Assembly: GCF_018449775.1 (NCBI RefSeq)
Contig: NZ_JAAVVB010000002.1
Location: forward strand, 124,001 to 188,000
Length of the DNA stretch: 64,000 nt
DNA from: Mucilaginibacter sp. dw_454
Lineage (GTDB): Bacteria > Bacteroidota > Bacteroidia > Sphingobacteriales > Sphingobacteriaceae
Reading direction: 5' to 3'
Shown: positions 18,962 to 27,853 of the stretch, one piece after another
How positions within the stretch are numbered: position 1 is the first letter of the stretch
Layout of the letters: every line of letters starts with the position of its first letter
Notes under the pieces: model-generated
Seen by the model: only the letters and a program-made list of their open reading frames with translations
What the model was told of the DNA's origin: nothing
Databases searched by the model: none
Program-made: the position numbers and the translations under genes

Positions 18962-19095
18962 GATATGAGATGTGAGATATGGTATTGAGATTATCAATAC
19001 TCATATCTTAAAATAAATTTAGACTGAAGTTTTTGAGGATTGGATAATGAGGCTAGCGCCTCAAATCTCAAATCTCAAATCTCAAATCTCCAAGA
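18962..19095. repeat. Tandem CTCAAAT repeat between atpA and atpG
   Basis: Five back-to-back CTCAAAT units lie at about 19059-19090, directly before the atpG start. The left part holds AGATATGAGATGTGAGATATGG and its inverse CTCATATCTTA. It is the second repeat-filled spacer in this operon. Too short and without spacers, so not a CRISPR. Confidence 0.6.
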
Positions 19096-19983
19096 ATGGC
19101 TAATTTAAAAGAAGTAAGAAACAGGATATCGTCGGTATCGTCAACTCAGCAAATTACCAAGGCTATGAAAATGGTTTCGGCTGCTAAGTTAAAACGCGCT
19201 ACTAACGCTATTGTACAATTACGCCCTTACGCAAATAAGCTGAAAGAATTGTTATCAAACTTGTCGTCAAGTTTAGAAGATGGTTCATCACCTTTCTTGC
19301 AGCAGCGCGAACCGGTACGTGTATTGATCGTAGTGGTGTCGTCAAACCGTGGTTTGGCCGGTGCCTTCAACGCCAATGCTATTAAAACCGCTAACAACCT
19401 GATCTCTGAGAAATACAGCGAGCAGTTTAAAGCCGGTAACGTATCCATCGTTGCTATTGGTAAAAAAGCGCAGGAGTTTTATGAGCGTCGTAAATACACC
19501 GTGATTGGTAACAATACCGAGTTATATAACAACCTTAACTTCGCTAATGCATCTTTGATTACCGAGAGCATTATGCAAGGTTTTCTGAAAGGCCAGTATG
19601 ATCGTGTGGAGATTGTTTACAATCACTTTAAAAATGCGGCAATGCAGTTTTTATTTACCGAGCAATTACTACCGGTACCAAAAACTGAATTGAAAGAAGA
19701 CGAGAAAAAAGCAAGCCAGGTTGATTACATATTGGAACCATCGCAAGAGGAAATTGTTGCAGAGCTGATCCCTAAAAACATCAAGATCCAATTGTATCGT
19801 GCGGTTTTAGATTCGGTAGCTTCTGAGCATGGTGCACGTATGACAGCAATGGATAAAGCAACAGAAAACGCAGGCGACTTGTTGAAAGCCTTAAAACTTT
19901 CATACAACCAGGCACGCCAGGCAGCCATCACCACCGAGCTTACAGAGATTGTAAGCGGCGCGGCAGCGTTGTCAGCACAGTAA
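19096..19983 (+). CDS. atpG: F0F1 ATP synthase subunit gamma
   Basis: Gamma is the central rotating stalk. The 295-residue product has the paired terminal helices: N-terminal VRNRISSVSSTQQITKAMKM and C-terminal RMTAMDKATENAGDL with LTEIVSGAAAL, which form the coiled coil inside the head. A Rossmann-like middle domain contains VSSNRGLAGAFN. It ends the operon here; a strong bidirectional terminator follows. atpD and atpC are absent and must be encoded elsewhere. Confidence 0.97.
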   Translation: MANLKEVRNRISSVSSTQQITKAMKMVSAAKLKRATNAIVQLRPYANKLKELLSNLSSSLEDGSSPFLQQREPVRVLIVVVSSNRGLAGAFNANAIKTANNLISEKYSEQFKAGNVSIVAIGKKAQEFYERRKYTVIGNNTELYNNLNFANASLITESIMQGFLKGQYDRVEIVYNHFKNAAMQFLFTEQLLPVPKTELKEDEKKASQVDYILEPSQEEIVAELIPKNIKIQLYRAVLDSVASEHGARMTAMDKATENAGDLLKALKLSYNQARQAAITTELTEIVSGAAALSAQ

Positions 19984-19984
19984 A

Positions 19985-20124
19985 ATCCCCCTCCCGGCCT
20001 CCCAAAAAGGGGAGGAGCTTGGATATAGAGACGTAACAAGAAAGGCTTCACATTTGTGAAGCTTTTCTTGTTTTACTTACTTTATTATTTAAACCTCCTC
20101 CCCTTTGGGGAGGCCGGGAGGGGA
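19985..20124. repeat. CCTCCCGGCC inverted repeat pair around a terminator
   Basis: CCCCTCCCGGCCTCCC near 19987 and GGGGAGGCCGGGAGGGG at 20108-20124 are complementary ends. Each also carries its own CCCC...GGGG palindrome. They bracket the hairpin at 20035-20073. This is a type of intergenic repeat distinct from R1-R4. Confidence 0.7.
20035..20073. terminator. Bidirectional terminator between atpG and purD
   Basis: AACAAGAAAGGCTTCACA pairs with TGTGAAGCTTTTCTTGTT around a short TT loop, with T-runs readable on both strands. It lies between two convergent transcription units. Confidence 0.8.
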
Positions 20125-21399
20125 TCATATTAAATCAAACCCAATATCTTTTCTAAAATAACAGCCATCATAATAGATCCGGCTGGCATCGGCGGTTGCT
20201 TGCTGCAATGCATCGAACATATTATCCTGTAATGAGGTAATAGCCAATACTCTGCCGCCGGTTGCTAAAATATCTTCGCCGCTTTGAGTAGTTCCTGCCT
20301 GGAACACATGCGATCCGCGTACATTTTCTATACCGGTTATCGCTTTATTCTTTAAATACTCGCCGGGATAACCACCGGCTACACATACTACAGTAGCGGC
20401 AACTTTATCAGAAATTTTTAGGTCGACCTTGTGGAGATTGCTTTCGGCTACGCCTAATAATAGGTCAACCAGGTCGGTTTCAATACGTGGGAGTACGCTT
20501 TCCGTTTCCGGGTCGCCCATGCGGCAGTTGTATTCTATCATGTAAGGGTCGCCGCCACAATTCATCAGACCGATGAAGATAAAACCTTTATAAGGAATGC
20601 CTTCTTGTTTCAATCCGTTAACGGTTGGGATGATCACCCGATCCTCAACCTTTTTAATAAAATCAGCATCAGCAAAAGGTACCGGTGAAACCGAACCCAT
20701 ACCGCCGGTATTTAAACCGGTGTCGCCCTCGCCAATGCGTTTATAATCTTTGGCCGATGGCAGTATTTTATAACTGTCGCCATCAGTCAGCACAAACACA
20801 GAAAGCTCAATGCCGCTCAAAAATTGTTCTATAACAACCTTTGCACTTGCTGCGCCAAATTTGGCTTCGGTAAGCATTTCTTTTAATTCTTGTTCAGCCT
20901 CTTCAAGACTGGCGCAAATTAATACACCTTTACCGGCTGCCAGGCCATCGGCTTTTAATACGATGGGTAGGCCGATGGTTGGCAGATACGCTAAACCTTC
21001 CTGCAAAGTATCGGCAGTGAAGGTTTCTGATGCTGCCGCAGGGATGTTATGGCGATTCATAAATTGCTTAGAAAAATCCTTACTGCCTTCCAATTGCGCG
21101 CCTTCGCGCTGCGGACCAATAACCGGAATTTTTTTAAGCTGATCATCCGCCAGGAAAAAATCATGAATACCTCTAACCAATGGTTCCTCGGGGCCAACCA
21201 ATACAAGGTCGATATCGTTAGTTAAAACACATTGTTTAATACCTTCAAAATCATTTACGCCGATATTTACATTGGTGCCGTACTGGCCGGTGCCCGCATT
21301 ACCAGGCGCAATAAAAAGATGACTGCATTTGTGGCTTTGCGCTAATTTCCAGGCGAAGGCACTTTCCCTTCCGCCTGAGCCGAGGATCAGGATATTCAT
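20125..21399 (-). CDS. purD: Phosphoribosylamine-glycine ligase (GARS)
   Basis: PurD makes glycinamide ribonucleotide from phosphoribosylamine, glycine and ATP, the second step of de novo purine synthesis. The 424-residue product starts MNILILGSGGRESAFAW, a standard PurD N-terminus with the glycine-rich loop. The ATP-grasp core contains GLAAGKGV and later GGMGSVSP and YNCRMGDPE. The frame reaches 21438, but a -7 box (TATCTTTG) sits 5 bases before ATG 21399, so the extension is rejected. It converges on the atp operon and is divergent from secA. Confidence 0.97.
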   Translation of the reverse strand: MNILILGSGGRESAFAWKLAQSHKCSHLFIAPGNAGTGQYGTNVNIGVNDFEGIKQCVLTNDIDLVLVGPEEPLVRGIHDFFLADDQLKKIPVIGPQREGAQLEGSKDFSKQFMNRHNIPAAASETFTADTLQEGLAYLPTIGLPIVLKADGLAAGKGVLICASLEEAEQELKEMLTEAKFGAASAKVVIEQFLSGIELSVFVLTDGDSYKILPSAKDYKRIGEGDTGLNTGGMGSVSPVPFADADFIKKVEDRVIIPTVNGLKQEGIPYKGFIFIGLMNCGGDPYMIEYNCRMGDPETESVLPRIETDLVDLLLGVAESNLHKVDLKISDKVAATVVCVAGGYPGEYLKNKAITGIENVRGSHVFQAGTTQSGEDILATGGRVLAITSLQDNMFDALQQATADASRIYYDGCYFRKDIGFDLI

Positions 21400-21404
21400 G
21401 CGGG

Positions 21405-21412
21405 CAAAGATA
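21405..21412 (-). promoter_or_regulatory. -7 box of purD
   Basis: On the minus strand TATCTTTG is followed by CCCGC and then the purD ATG. The transcript would start at or within a few bases of the start codon. A -33-like TTTG lies 23 bp further upstream, longer than the usual 19. Confidence 0.55.
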
Positions 21413-21421
21413 GAATTTTTT

Positions 21422-21544
21422 GATGTGCGGATGTGCAAATATGTAAATGTGCAGATTAATAGAACTGTTAGTAATATATCAACTCAAAACGGAAGATTTA
21501 ACAGTATTTACATAGCTGTACATCCACATATTTGCACATTAATC
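21422..21544. repeat. ATGTGCAAATATG inverted repeat between purD and secA
   Basis: Left arm GATGTGCGGATGTGCAAATATG and right arm CATATTTGCACATT are complementary in part, with CTGTACATCC in between. It is a word repeat like those in the atp spacers, here in a divergent promoter region. Confidence 0.5.
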
Positions 21545-21545
21545 T

Positions 21546-21553
21546 TATCTTTG
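21546..21553 (+). promoter_or_regulatory. -7 box of secA
   Basis: TATCTTTG, an exact TAnnTTTG match, lies 68 bases before ATG 21622. The -33 element is unclear. Confidence 0.5.
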
Positions 21554-21621
21554 ACTGTCATAATGACTTTAAAAATACAATGGCTTAATTATTGAGTTTG
21601 AGCCGTTATATAAAACTAAAT

Positions 21622-24600
21622 ATGCTAAATTTTATAAGTAAGCTTTTCGGAAGCAAATCAGAACGAGATGTAAAGGCAATTTTGCCTTTAGTTGAGAAAG
21701 TAAAGGCAGAGTTTGCCAAGCTTGACCAGATAACTAACGACGAGCTAAGAGCCAGGACCTTAAACTTTAAGCAGACCATTAAGGAAGGCTTAGCGTCAAT
21801 AGATGAAGAGATACTGACTATCAAAGCGCAAACCGAGAACAATCCCGATATGGATGTTCACGAAAAGGTTGAGCTTTATACCCAGTTAGATAAATTACAA
21901 AAAGACAGAGATAAAGAACTGGAAGTTATCTTGTTAGATCTTTTGCCTGAAGCCTTTGCGGTAGTAAAAGAAACTGCCCGCAGGTTTACCAATAACCCAA
22001 CCATCGAAGTTACAGCTACCGATTTTGACCGCGAACTTGCTGCTAAAAAGAGCAATGTCTTGATCAAAGGCGATAAAGCTATTCACCATAATACCTGGGA
22101 TGCTGCCGGTACACCGGTTACCTGGAACATGGTTCATTACGATGTTCAGTTAATTGGTGGTATAGTTTTGCACCAGGGCAAAATCTCTGAGATGGCAACT
22201 GGTGAAGGTAAAACCCTGGTTGCTACGCTTCCTGCTTATTTAAATGCCATAGCCGGACAAGGTGTACATATTGTAACCGTGAATGACTACCTGGCGCGTC
22301 GTGACTCTGAATGGATGGGCCCGCTGTATGAATTCCACGGCTTATCTGTTGATTGTATCGATAAACATGAGCCAAATGGCGAAGAACGTCGCTCTGCTTA
22401 TTTAGCTGATATTACTTTTGGTACCAACAACGAGTTTGGTTTTGACTATCTGCGTGACAATATGACACGTAGCCCGGAAGAGCTAGTGCAACGCAAACTA
22501 CACTTTGCCATGGTGGATGAGGTTGACTCGGTTTTAATTGATGATGCCCGTACACCTTTGATCATTTCAGGCCCGGTACCTCGCGGCGATGAGCATGAGT
22601 TTTACGAGTTGAAACCGCGTATCGAGCGTTTGGTTAACGCACAGAAAGCTTACATCAACACCATATTAAACGAAGCGAAAAAAGCTTTAGCCGAGGGCAA
22701 AACTGGTCCTGATGAAGGCGGTATGTCGTTATTACGTGCTTACCGTGGTTTACCAAAAAGCAAGGCCCTGATCAAATTTTTGAGCGAAGGTGCCAACAAG
22801 CAAACTTTGTTAAAATCTGAGAACTATTACATGCAAGATCAGAACAAAGAAATGCATAAGGTTGATGCCGAGCTTTTCTTTGTGATTGACGAAAAGCAAA
22901 ATTCGGTTGAGCTGGCAGAAAAAGGTATTGAGTTAATCACCGCATCGGGCGAAGATCCTCACTTCTTTGTGATGCCAGACGTAGGTTCGCAAATTGCTGA
23001 GATTGAAAAATCTGATTTGACCGACGAAGAAAAGATCGCCAGAAAAGATGAATTGATGCGCGACTTCTCTATCAAGTCTGAGCGTATTCACTCTGTTAAT
23101 CAATTGTTAAAGGCTTACACCTTATTCGAAAAAGATACCGAGTATATCATCGACGAAGGTAAAGTTAAGATCGTTGACGAGCAGACCGGCCGTGTTTTGG
23201 ATGGTCGCCGCTACTCTGACGGACTACACCAGGCTATTGAGGCTAAAGAGAATGTGAAAGTAGAAGATGCTTCGCAAACATTTGCAACCATCACGCTGCA
23301 AAACTATTTCAGAATGTACCACAAGCTTTGCGGTATGACGGGTACTGCGGTTACAGAAGCAGGTGAGTTCTGGGAAATATATAAACTGGACGTGGTAGAA
23401 ATACCAACCAATACGCCAACCAGTCGTAAAGACATGGAGGATTTGGTATACCGTACCGTTCGCGAAAAATACAATGCTGTTGCCGATGAGATTGTTAAAC
23501 TTACCCAAGCCGGTCGTCCGGTGCTGGTTGGTACAACTTCGGTAGAGATCTCAGAATTACTGAGCCGTATGTTGAAGCTGCGCGGCATTAAACATAACGT
23601 ATTGAACGCTAAATTACACCAAAAAGAGGCGGACATTGTTGCTGAAGCAGGTACAACCGGTACGGTAACGATTGCGACTAACATGGCGGGTCGTGGTACG
23701 GATATTAAATTAGGTGCAGGTGTTAAAGAGGTTGGTGGTTTGGCCATTGTAGGTACCGAGCGCCATGAGTCGCGCCGTGTTGACAGACAATTGCGCGGTC
23801 GTGCAGGTCGTCAGGGCGACCCGGGTTCATCTCAGTTCTTCGTATCGTTAGAGGATAACCTGATGCGTTTATTCGGGTCAGAGCGTATCTCAAACCTGAT
23901 GGTGCGTATGGGTATTGAAGAAGGCGAAGTGATTCAGCATTCTATGATCTCAAATTCTATTGAACGTGCTCAGAAGAAAGTAGAAGAAAATAACTTCGGT
24001 ACCCGTAAGCGTTTGCTGGAGTATGACGACGTTATGAACTCGCAACGTACTGTGGTTTATACTAAACGTAAAAATGCGTTATTCGGTGAGCGTTTAGACG
24101 TGGATTTGAACAATACCATTTTTGATGTTGTTGAAGATGTAGTAACTGAATATAAAGACATCAACAACTTTGAAGGTTTCCGTTTGGAAATCATCCGTTT
24201 GTTCTCTGTCGATGTAGAAATTACGCATGATGAATTTGTGTCTACTTCATTAAACCCACTGGTTGATAAGACATTTGCTGAGGTAACGGAGTTTTACAAA
24301 CGTAAATCAGAAGCAATTGCCCAGCAGGCATTTCCTGTAATACAAGACGTTTATAATACGCGTGGTAATGTTATCGAGAGCATAGTTGTTCCATTTACTG
24401 ACGGTTTACGTGGTTTACAAGTAACTGTCCCGTTGAAAAAGGCAGTTGAGAATAACGGTATAGAGGTAATTAAATCTTTCGAGAAAAACGTCACCCTTGC
24501 TTTAATTGACGATGCCTGGAAAGAGCATTTACGCGAAATGGACGAGTTAAAGCAATCGGTACAAAATGCCGTTTACGAGCAGAAAGACCCGCTATTGGTT

Positions 24601-24936
24601 TACAAGTTCGAAGCATTTAACCTGTTCCGTGCTATGTTAGCTACCGTGAATAAAGAGATTGTTAGCTTCTTATTCAGAGGTGGCATTGCGGTACAGCAGT
24701 CTGCCGGCGATGTACAGGAGGCCAAACCCCAGCCAAAAACAGATATGCGTAAAATGCGCACCTCGAAACCAGAATTAGTTGGCGACGGTGGCAGCGGTTT
24801 ACCTGAATTTGCAGATACCCGCGAACAACAAAAAGCTACGCCGATACGCGTTGAACAAAAAATAGGTAGAAATGACCCTTGCCCTTGCGGTAGCGGTAAA
24901 AAATACAAAAGCTGCCATGGCATAGGCCAGGCGTAA
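21622..24936 (+). CDS. secA: Preprotein translocase motor ATPase SecA
   Basis: SecA pushes unfolded preproteins through SecYEG. The 1104-residue product is longer than E. coli SecA (901), as usual in Bacteroidetes, with insertions in the first nucleotide-binding and scaffold regions. Walker A is in MATGEGKT at ~191-198, and the DEAD-type DEVDS is near 298. The second nucleotide domain holds GTTSVE and [11 protein letters not shown]. The C-terminal zinc motif [13 protein letters not shown] (near 1085) binds SecB or membranes. ATG 21622 ([10 protein letters not shown]) matches the family; an upstream TTG at 21592 does not. An R3 repeat follows. Confidence 0.97.
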   Translation: MLNFISKLFGSKSERDVKAILPLVEKVKAEFAKLDQITNDELRARTLNFKQTIKEGLASIDEEILTIKAQTENNPDMDVHEKVELYTQLDKLQKDRDKELEVILLDLLPEAFAVVKETARRFTNNPTIEVTATDFDRELAAKKSNVLIKGDKAIHHNTWDAAGTPVTWNMVHYDVQLIGGIVLHQGKISEMATGEGKTLVATLPAYLNAIAGQGVHIVTVNDYLARRDSEWMGPLYEFHGLSVDCIDKHEPNGEERRSAYLADITFGTNNEFGFDYLRDNMTRSPEELVQRKLHFAMVDEVDSVLIDDARTPLIISGPVPRGDEHEFYELKPRIERLVNAQKAYINTILNEAKKALAEGKTGPDEGGMSLLRAYRGLPKSKALIKFLSEGANKQTLLKSENYYMQDQNKEMHKVDAELFFVIDEKQNSVELAEKGIELITASGEDPHFFVMPDVGSQIAEIEKSDLTDEEKIARKDELMRDFSIKSERIHSVNQLLKAYTLFEKDTEYIIDEGKVKIVDEQTGRVLDGRRYSDGLHQAIEAKENVKVEDASQTFATITLQNYFRMYHKLCGMTGTAVTEAGEFWEIYKLDVVEIPTNTPTSRKDMEDLVYRTVREKYNAVADEIVKLTQAGRPVLVGTTSVEISELLSRMLKLRGIKHNVLNAKLHQKEADIVAEAGTTGTVTIATNMAGRGTDIKLGAGVKEVGGLAIVGTERHESRRVDRQLRGRAGRQGDPGSSQFFVSLEDNLMRLFGSERISNLMVRMGIEEGEVIQHSMISNSIERAQKKVEENNFGTRKRLLEYDDVMNSQRTVVYTKRKNALFGERLDVDLNNTIFDVVEDVVTEYKDINNFEGFRLEIIRLFSVDVEITHDEFVSTSLNPLVDKTFAEVTEFYKRKSEAIAQQAFPVIQDVYNTRGNVIESIVVPFTDGLRGLQVTVPLKKAVENNGIEVIKSFEKNVTLALIDDAWKEHLREMDELKQSVQNAVYEQKDPLLVYKFEAFNLFRAMLATVNKEIVSFLFRGGIAVQQSAGDVQEAKPQPKTDMRKMRTSKPELVGDGGSGLPEFADTREQQKATPIRVEQKIGRNDPCPCGSGKKYKSCHGIGQA

Positions 24937-24945
24937 ACGCTTATT

Positions 24946-25023
24946 TGTCATTGCGAGCGAGGAACGAGCGTGGCAATCGCGAACTTTTCTTCTTGCGATT
25001 GCCACGCTTCGCTCGCAATGACA
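24946..25023. repeat. Dispersed palindromic repeat, family R3, copy 1
   Basis: TGTCATTGCGAGC ... GTGGCAATCGCGAA and its inverse GCGATTGCCACGC ... GCTCGCAATGACA. Other copies are at 31496-31590, 32045-32121 and 34713-34794. It sits between secA and the SPOR gene. Confidence 0.8.
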
Positions 25024-25037
25024 TTAGAAGAACCAAT

Positions 25038-25508
25038 ATGAAAAAAGCACCCGATTATAAAGCAAAACTTAGCGCTATAGTCGGGTGCCTTTTTTTTATG
25101 GCGATATTTATCCCGGCTATTACCCACGCACAAACCCGTGGCACCGTTGACGTTGTTAAAGATTCCAGGATAGATACGCTGGCCGCACGCCGATCAACGA
25201 TAAAAGTAACCGGGACGTCCGCGGCTTCTGCGGTATATTCGACATCGGGAAACGGCTATCGGGTACAGATCTACAATGGATCAAGCAGAAAAGAAGCTTA
25301 CGACGCACAGGCCCGCTTTGTTAACGATCATCAGGGAACACGTACCTACATCAGTTATGCCGAACCGGATTACAAAATAAGAGTAGGAGATTTCAGAACA
25401 CGCATTGAAGCTGAGAAACTAGTACAAGAATTAAAAGGTAAATTTACCGGACTTTTTATTATACCGGGAAAGATCAACCCGCCAAAAATAACTACAGGAG
25501 ATGATTAA
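25038..25508 (+). CDS. SPOR-domain exported protein
   Basis: The 156-residue product has a basic start and one hydrophobic segment (SAIVGCLFFMAIFIPAI) ending in THAQ, read as a signal peptide. Residues ~75-145 form a SPOR domain (YRVQIYNGSSRKEAYDAQARF ... YKIRVGDFRTRIEAEKL split here), a fold that binds denuded septal peptidoglycan. The frame opens at 24945, but that stretch only translates the R3 repeat; ATG 25038 is preferred. Its last 8 bases overlap the amidohydrolase gene, so the two are translationally linked. Confidence 0.82.
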   Translation: MKKAPDYKAKLSAIVGCLFFMAIFIPAITHAQTRGTVDVVKDSRIDTLAARRSTIKVTGTSAASAVYSTSGNGYRVQIYNGSSRKEAYDAQARFVNDHQGTRTYISYAEPDYKIRVGDFRTRIEAEKLVQELKGKFTGLFIIPGKINPPKITTGDD

Positions 25509-26685
25509 GCAGAAGATACAAGAACTTTCTAAAAACCTTTTCGATGAAGTAGTGGCCAACCGTCGCCACATTCACAGCCACCCCGAACTTTCTTTTCACG
25601 AGATTGAGACATCAGCCTTTGTTGCCAAAAAACTAGACGAACTGGGTATAGGCTGGGAGCGCATGGCCGACAACGGACTGGTAGCCCTGATAAAAGGAGA
25701 GAAGCCTTCTGATAAAGTTGTAGCCCTTCGTGCCGATATGGATGCTTTGCCAATCACTGAAGCTAATGACGTGCCTTACAAATCGCAAAACGTAGGTGTG
25801 ATGCACGCATGTGGACATGATGTGCACACTTCATCTCTATTGGGTACAGCAAAGATCTTGACTGAATTAAAAAGCGATTTTGGTGGTACCGTTAAATTGA
25901 TTTTTCAACCTGCCGAAGAAAAACTACCCGGCGGCGCAAGCCTGATGATTGCGGAAGGTGTATTGGAAAACCCTAAACCGGATGCAGTATTGGGCCAGCA
26001 TGTAATGCCTCTGATTGATGCAGGTAAATTTGGTTTCCGTGCCGGTCAATACATGGCTTCAACTGACGAATTATATGTTACCGTAAAAGGGCAGGGAGGT
26101 CACGGTGCACAGCCGCAGCAAAATATCGACCCGGTGATCATCACCGCGCATATATTGGTGGCACTGCAAACCATAGTGAGTCGTTCTGCTCATCCGGCAA
26201 ACCCCACTGTGTTGTCATTTGGTAAAGTAATAGCTAATGGGGCAACCAATGTTATCCCTAATGAGGTGAAGCTGGAAGGCACTTTCCGTGCAATGAATGA
26301 AGAATGGCGCGCCGAGGCTCATATCAAAATGAAAAAGATGGCCGAGGGTATTGCTGAAAGTATGGGAGGCAGTTGCGAGTTCAACATTATGAAGGGCTAC
26401 CCATTTCTGGTTAACGAGCCAAAACTTACTCATACAACCCGTGCTCACGCCGAAGATTACCTGGGTAAAGAAAATGTAGTCGACCTGGACATTTGGATGG
26501 CTGCCGAAGATTTTGCCTATTACTCACAGGTATCTGACGCTTGTTTTTACCGCATGGGTACCCGTAACGAAAGTCGAAATATTACCTCGGCAGTACACAC
26601 ACCAACATTTGATATCGAAGAAACTGCATTAGAGCAAAGTATTGGCTTGATGGCTTACCTGGCTGTTAAACAGTTGGGTAATTAG
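25501..26685 (+). CDS. M20-family N-acyl amino acid amidohydrolase
   Basis: This metal-dependent peptidase/amidohydrolase (M20D type, like hippurate or N-acetyl amino acid hydrolases) removes acyl groups from amino acids. The 394-residue product has RADMDALPI, MHACGHDVH (Cys104 and His106 as metal ligands) and PAEEKLPGGA (Glu139 catalytic, Glu140 ligand). The dimerisation domain spans ~185-300, and the late AAEDFAYYS carries the final Glu. The start overlaps the SPOR gene by 8 bp and is one of the few with a clear Shine-Dalgarno (CAGGAG just before ATG). The true substrate is unknown. Confidence 0.9.
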   Translation: MIKQKIQELSKNLFDEVVANRRHIHSHPELSFHEIETSAFVAKKLDELGIGWERMADNGLVALIKGEKPSDKVVALRADMDALPITEANDVPYKSQNVGVMHACGHDVHTSSLLGTAKILTELKSDFGGTVKLIFQPAEEKLPGGASLMIAEGVLENPKPDAVLGQHVMPLIDAGKFGFRAGQYMASTDELYVTVKGQGGHGAQPQQNIDPVIITAHILVALQTIVSRSAHPANPTVLSFGKVIANGATNVIPNEVKLEGTFRAMNEEWRAEAHIKMKKMAEGIAESMGGSCEFNIMKGYPFLVNEPKLTHTTRAHAEDYLGKENVVDLDIWMAAEDFAYYSQVSDACFYRMGTRNESRNITSAVHTPTFDIEETALEQSIGLMAYLAVKQLGN

Positions 26686-26697
26686 ATAGGTTAGCTA

Positions 26698-26770
26698 ATA
26701 GTTATGGTTAATAGATCATAGTTATTAATTCGATTTACAATTTACCATGATCTATGAACCATGATCTTTT
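26698..26770. repeat. AGATCATAG/CTATGAACCATGATCT word repeat
   Basis: Left part TAGATCATAGTTA and right part CCATGATCTATGAACCATGA are complementary in part and resemble the CCATGGAC cluster at 2937-3131. It ends a few bases before the next start codon. Confidence 0.5.
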
Positions 26771-26773
26771 AAT

Positions 26774-27694
26774 ATGATCAAAAAGAGTTTTATTGCTTTC
26801 TGCCTTCTGCTTTGCGCTATCAGCTTAAAAGCACAGCAGCGCCGCTTCAATCCGGACACCATCCTGAATGTAGTGATCGACTCGGCAGTGAATATCCATT
26901 CGCACCGTTTAAATGCGCAGGATTTTATTGATGCTGTACTAGCGGATACCGGCTTTTATAAAGCTTTCCGCAATATGAAACGCTATGGTTTCCTGGCTGC
27001 TAATGACATTTATACATACGATAAAAAGAACAAGATCGACGGCGAGATCCATCGTCGCGTTAAGCATACTATTGTAAACGGTAAACCTAAAACCGAATAT
27101 CTTTTTAAAGAGGACAAAGGCAATGTCTACAAACACAATGGTAAATACGAGTTGTATACCGTGGAGATGTTTGATTATATATTTAACAATGCTTATAATT
27201 CTAACTTCTCTGCATCCGACCCATTAGCTGGTGCTGGTAAGAACGGATCATATAAAGACAAACTCAAAACGCTCATCTTCACACCGGGCCGTAAGGTTAC
27301 CGGCATCCCATTCATCAGCGGTAAGACAGAGATTTTTGGCAATGATATGCGCCAGTTTTACTACTACGAATTTGCACGTGGCAAATATCTGGATTCGATA
27401 CCCGTATATCGCTTTAAAGTTATCAAAAAGCCAAGTGTTGCCGATGGCGATGTCATGATCCGCGAGCTGACTACCATATTCGATATGCGCACCTTTAAGA
27501 TCTTAGGGCGTTATGTAGATATGAAATACAGCAACTTCTTGTTTGATTTCGACGTGAAGATGAATATCGAATTACTTCCTTTTAACGGCGAACTACTCCC
27601 CGGCAAGATCAGCTATCAAGGCACCTGGAATGTGCCTTTCCATAAAGAGGAACGGGCCAGTTTCCTGATTGTTCAGAAAGAATATCATAAATAA
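26774..27694 (+). CDS. Secreted protein of unknown function, 306 aa
   Basis: A signal peptide is clear (MIKKSFIAFCLLLCAISLKAQ). The mature part is rich in Lys, Tyr, Phe and Asp with alternating strands and no recognised catalytic motif. Segments such as NIHSHRLNAQDFIDAVLADTG split across ~38-60 and a late DVKMNIELLPF suggest a mixed fold, perhaps a periplasmic or surface protein. I do not recognise the family. It lies after the M20 gene with an 88-bp repeat spacer, so co-transcription is uncertain. A strong terminator follows the downstream R1 repeat. Confidence 0.65.
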   Translation: MIKKSFIAFCLLLCAISLKAQQRRFNPDTILNVVIDSAVNIHSHRLNAQDFIDAVLADTGFYKAFRNMKRYGFLAANDIYTYDKKNKIDGEIHRRVKHTIVNGKPKTEYLFKEDKGNVYKHNGKYELYTVEMFDYIFNNAYNSNFSASDPLAGAGKNGSYKDKLKTLIFTPGRKVTGIPFISGKTEIFGNDMRQFYYYEFARGKYLDSIPVYRFKVIKKPSVADGDVMIRELTTIFDMRTFKILGRYVDMKYSNFLFDFDVKMNIELLPFNGELLPGKISYQGTWNVPFHKEERASFLIVQKEYHK

Positions 27695-27702
27695 CAACCG
27701 TT

Positions 27703-27780
27703 GTCATGCTGAACTCGTTTCAGCATCCCACATGCTAAGTCTTCCATTATGATGGGATGCCGAAATAAATTCGGCATGAC
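27703..27780. repeat. Dispersed palindromic repeat, family R1, copy 2
   Basis: GTCATGCTGAACTCGTTTCA ... GATGCCGAAATAAATTCGGC and ATGAC. Same family and orientation as 3363-3447, with a different central stretch. Confidence 0.75.
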
Positions 27781-27790
27781 TGGATAAAAT

Positions 27791-27828
27791 AAGAAAAGCC
27801 CGACCATTTTAACGGTCAGGCTCTTCTT
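27791..27828. terminator. Bidirectional terminator before the tricorn-like gene
   Basis: AAGAAAAGCCCGACC pairs with GGTCAGGCTCTTCTT around ATTTTAAC. It lies between two convergent genes. Confidence 0.75.
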
Positions 27829-27853
27829 ATGTCGCGTTAGCGAATCTTTAGTC

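Noticed and set aside
19059..19090. CTCAAAT tandem units considered as a CRISPR or VNTR
   Set aside because: Units are 7 bp, contiguous and without spacers; not a CRISPR. Kept as a simple repeat.
21400..21438. 13-codon N-terminal extension of PurD
   Set aside because: It overlaps the -7 box, and the PurD family starts at MNILILGSGG.
23304..23747. 147-codon open frame antisense to secA
   Set aside because: Lies wholly within conserved secA codons and has no features of its own; a shadow of the real gene.
24945..25037. 31-codon N-terminal extension of the SPOR protein
   Set aside because: It is a translation of the R3 palindrome and would hide the signal peptide.
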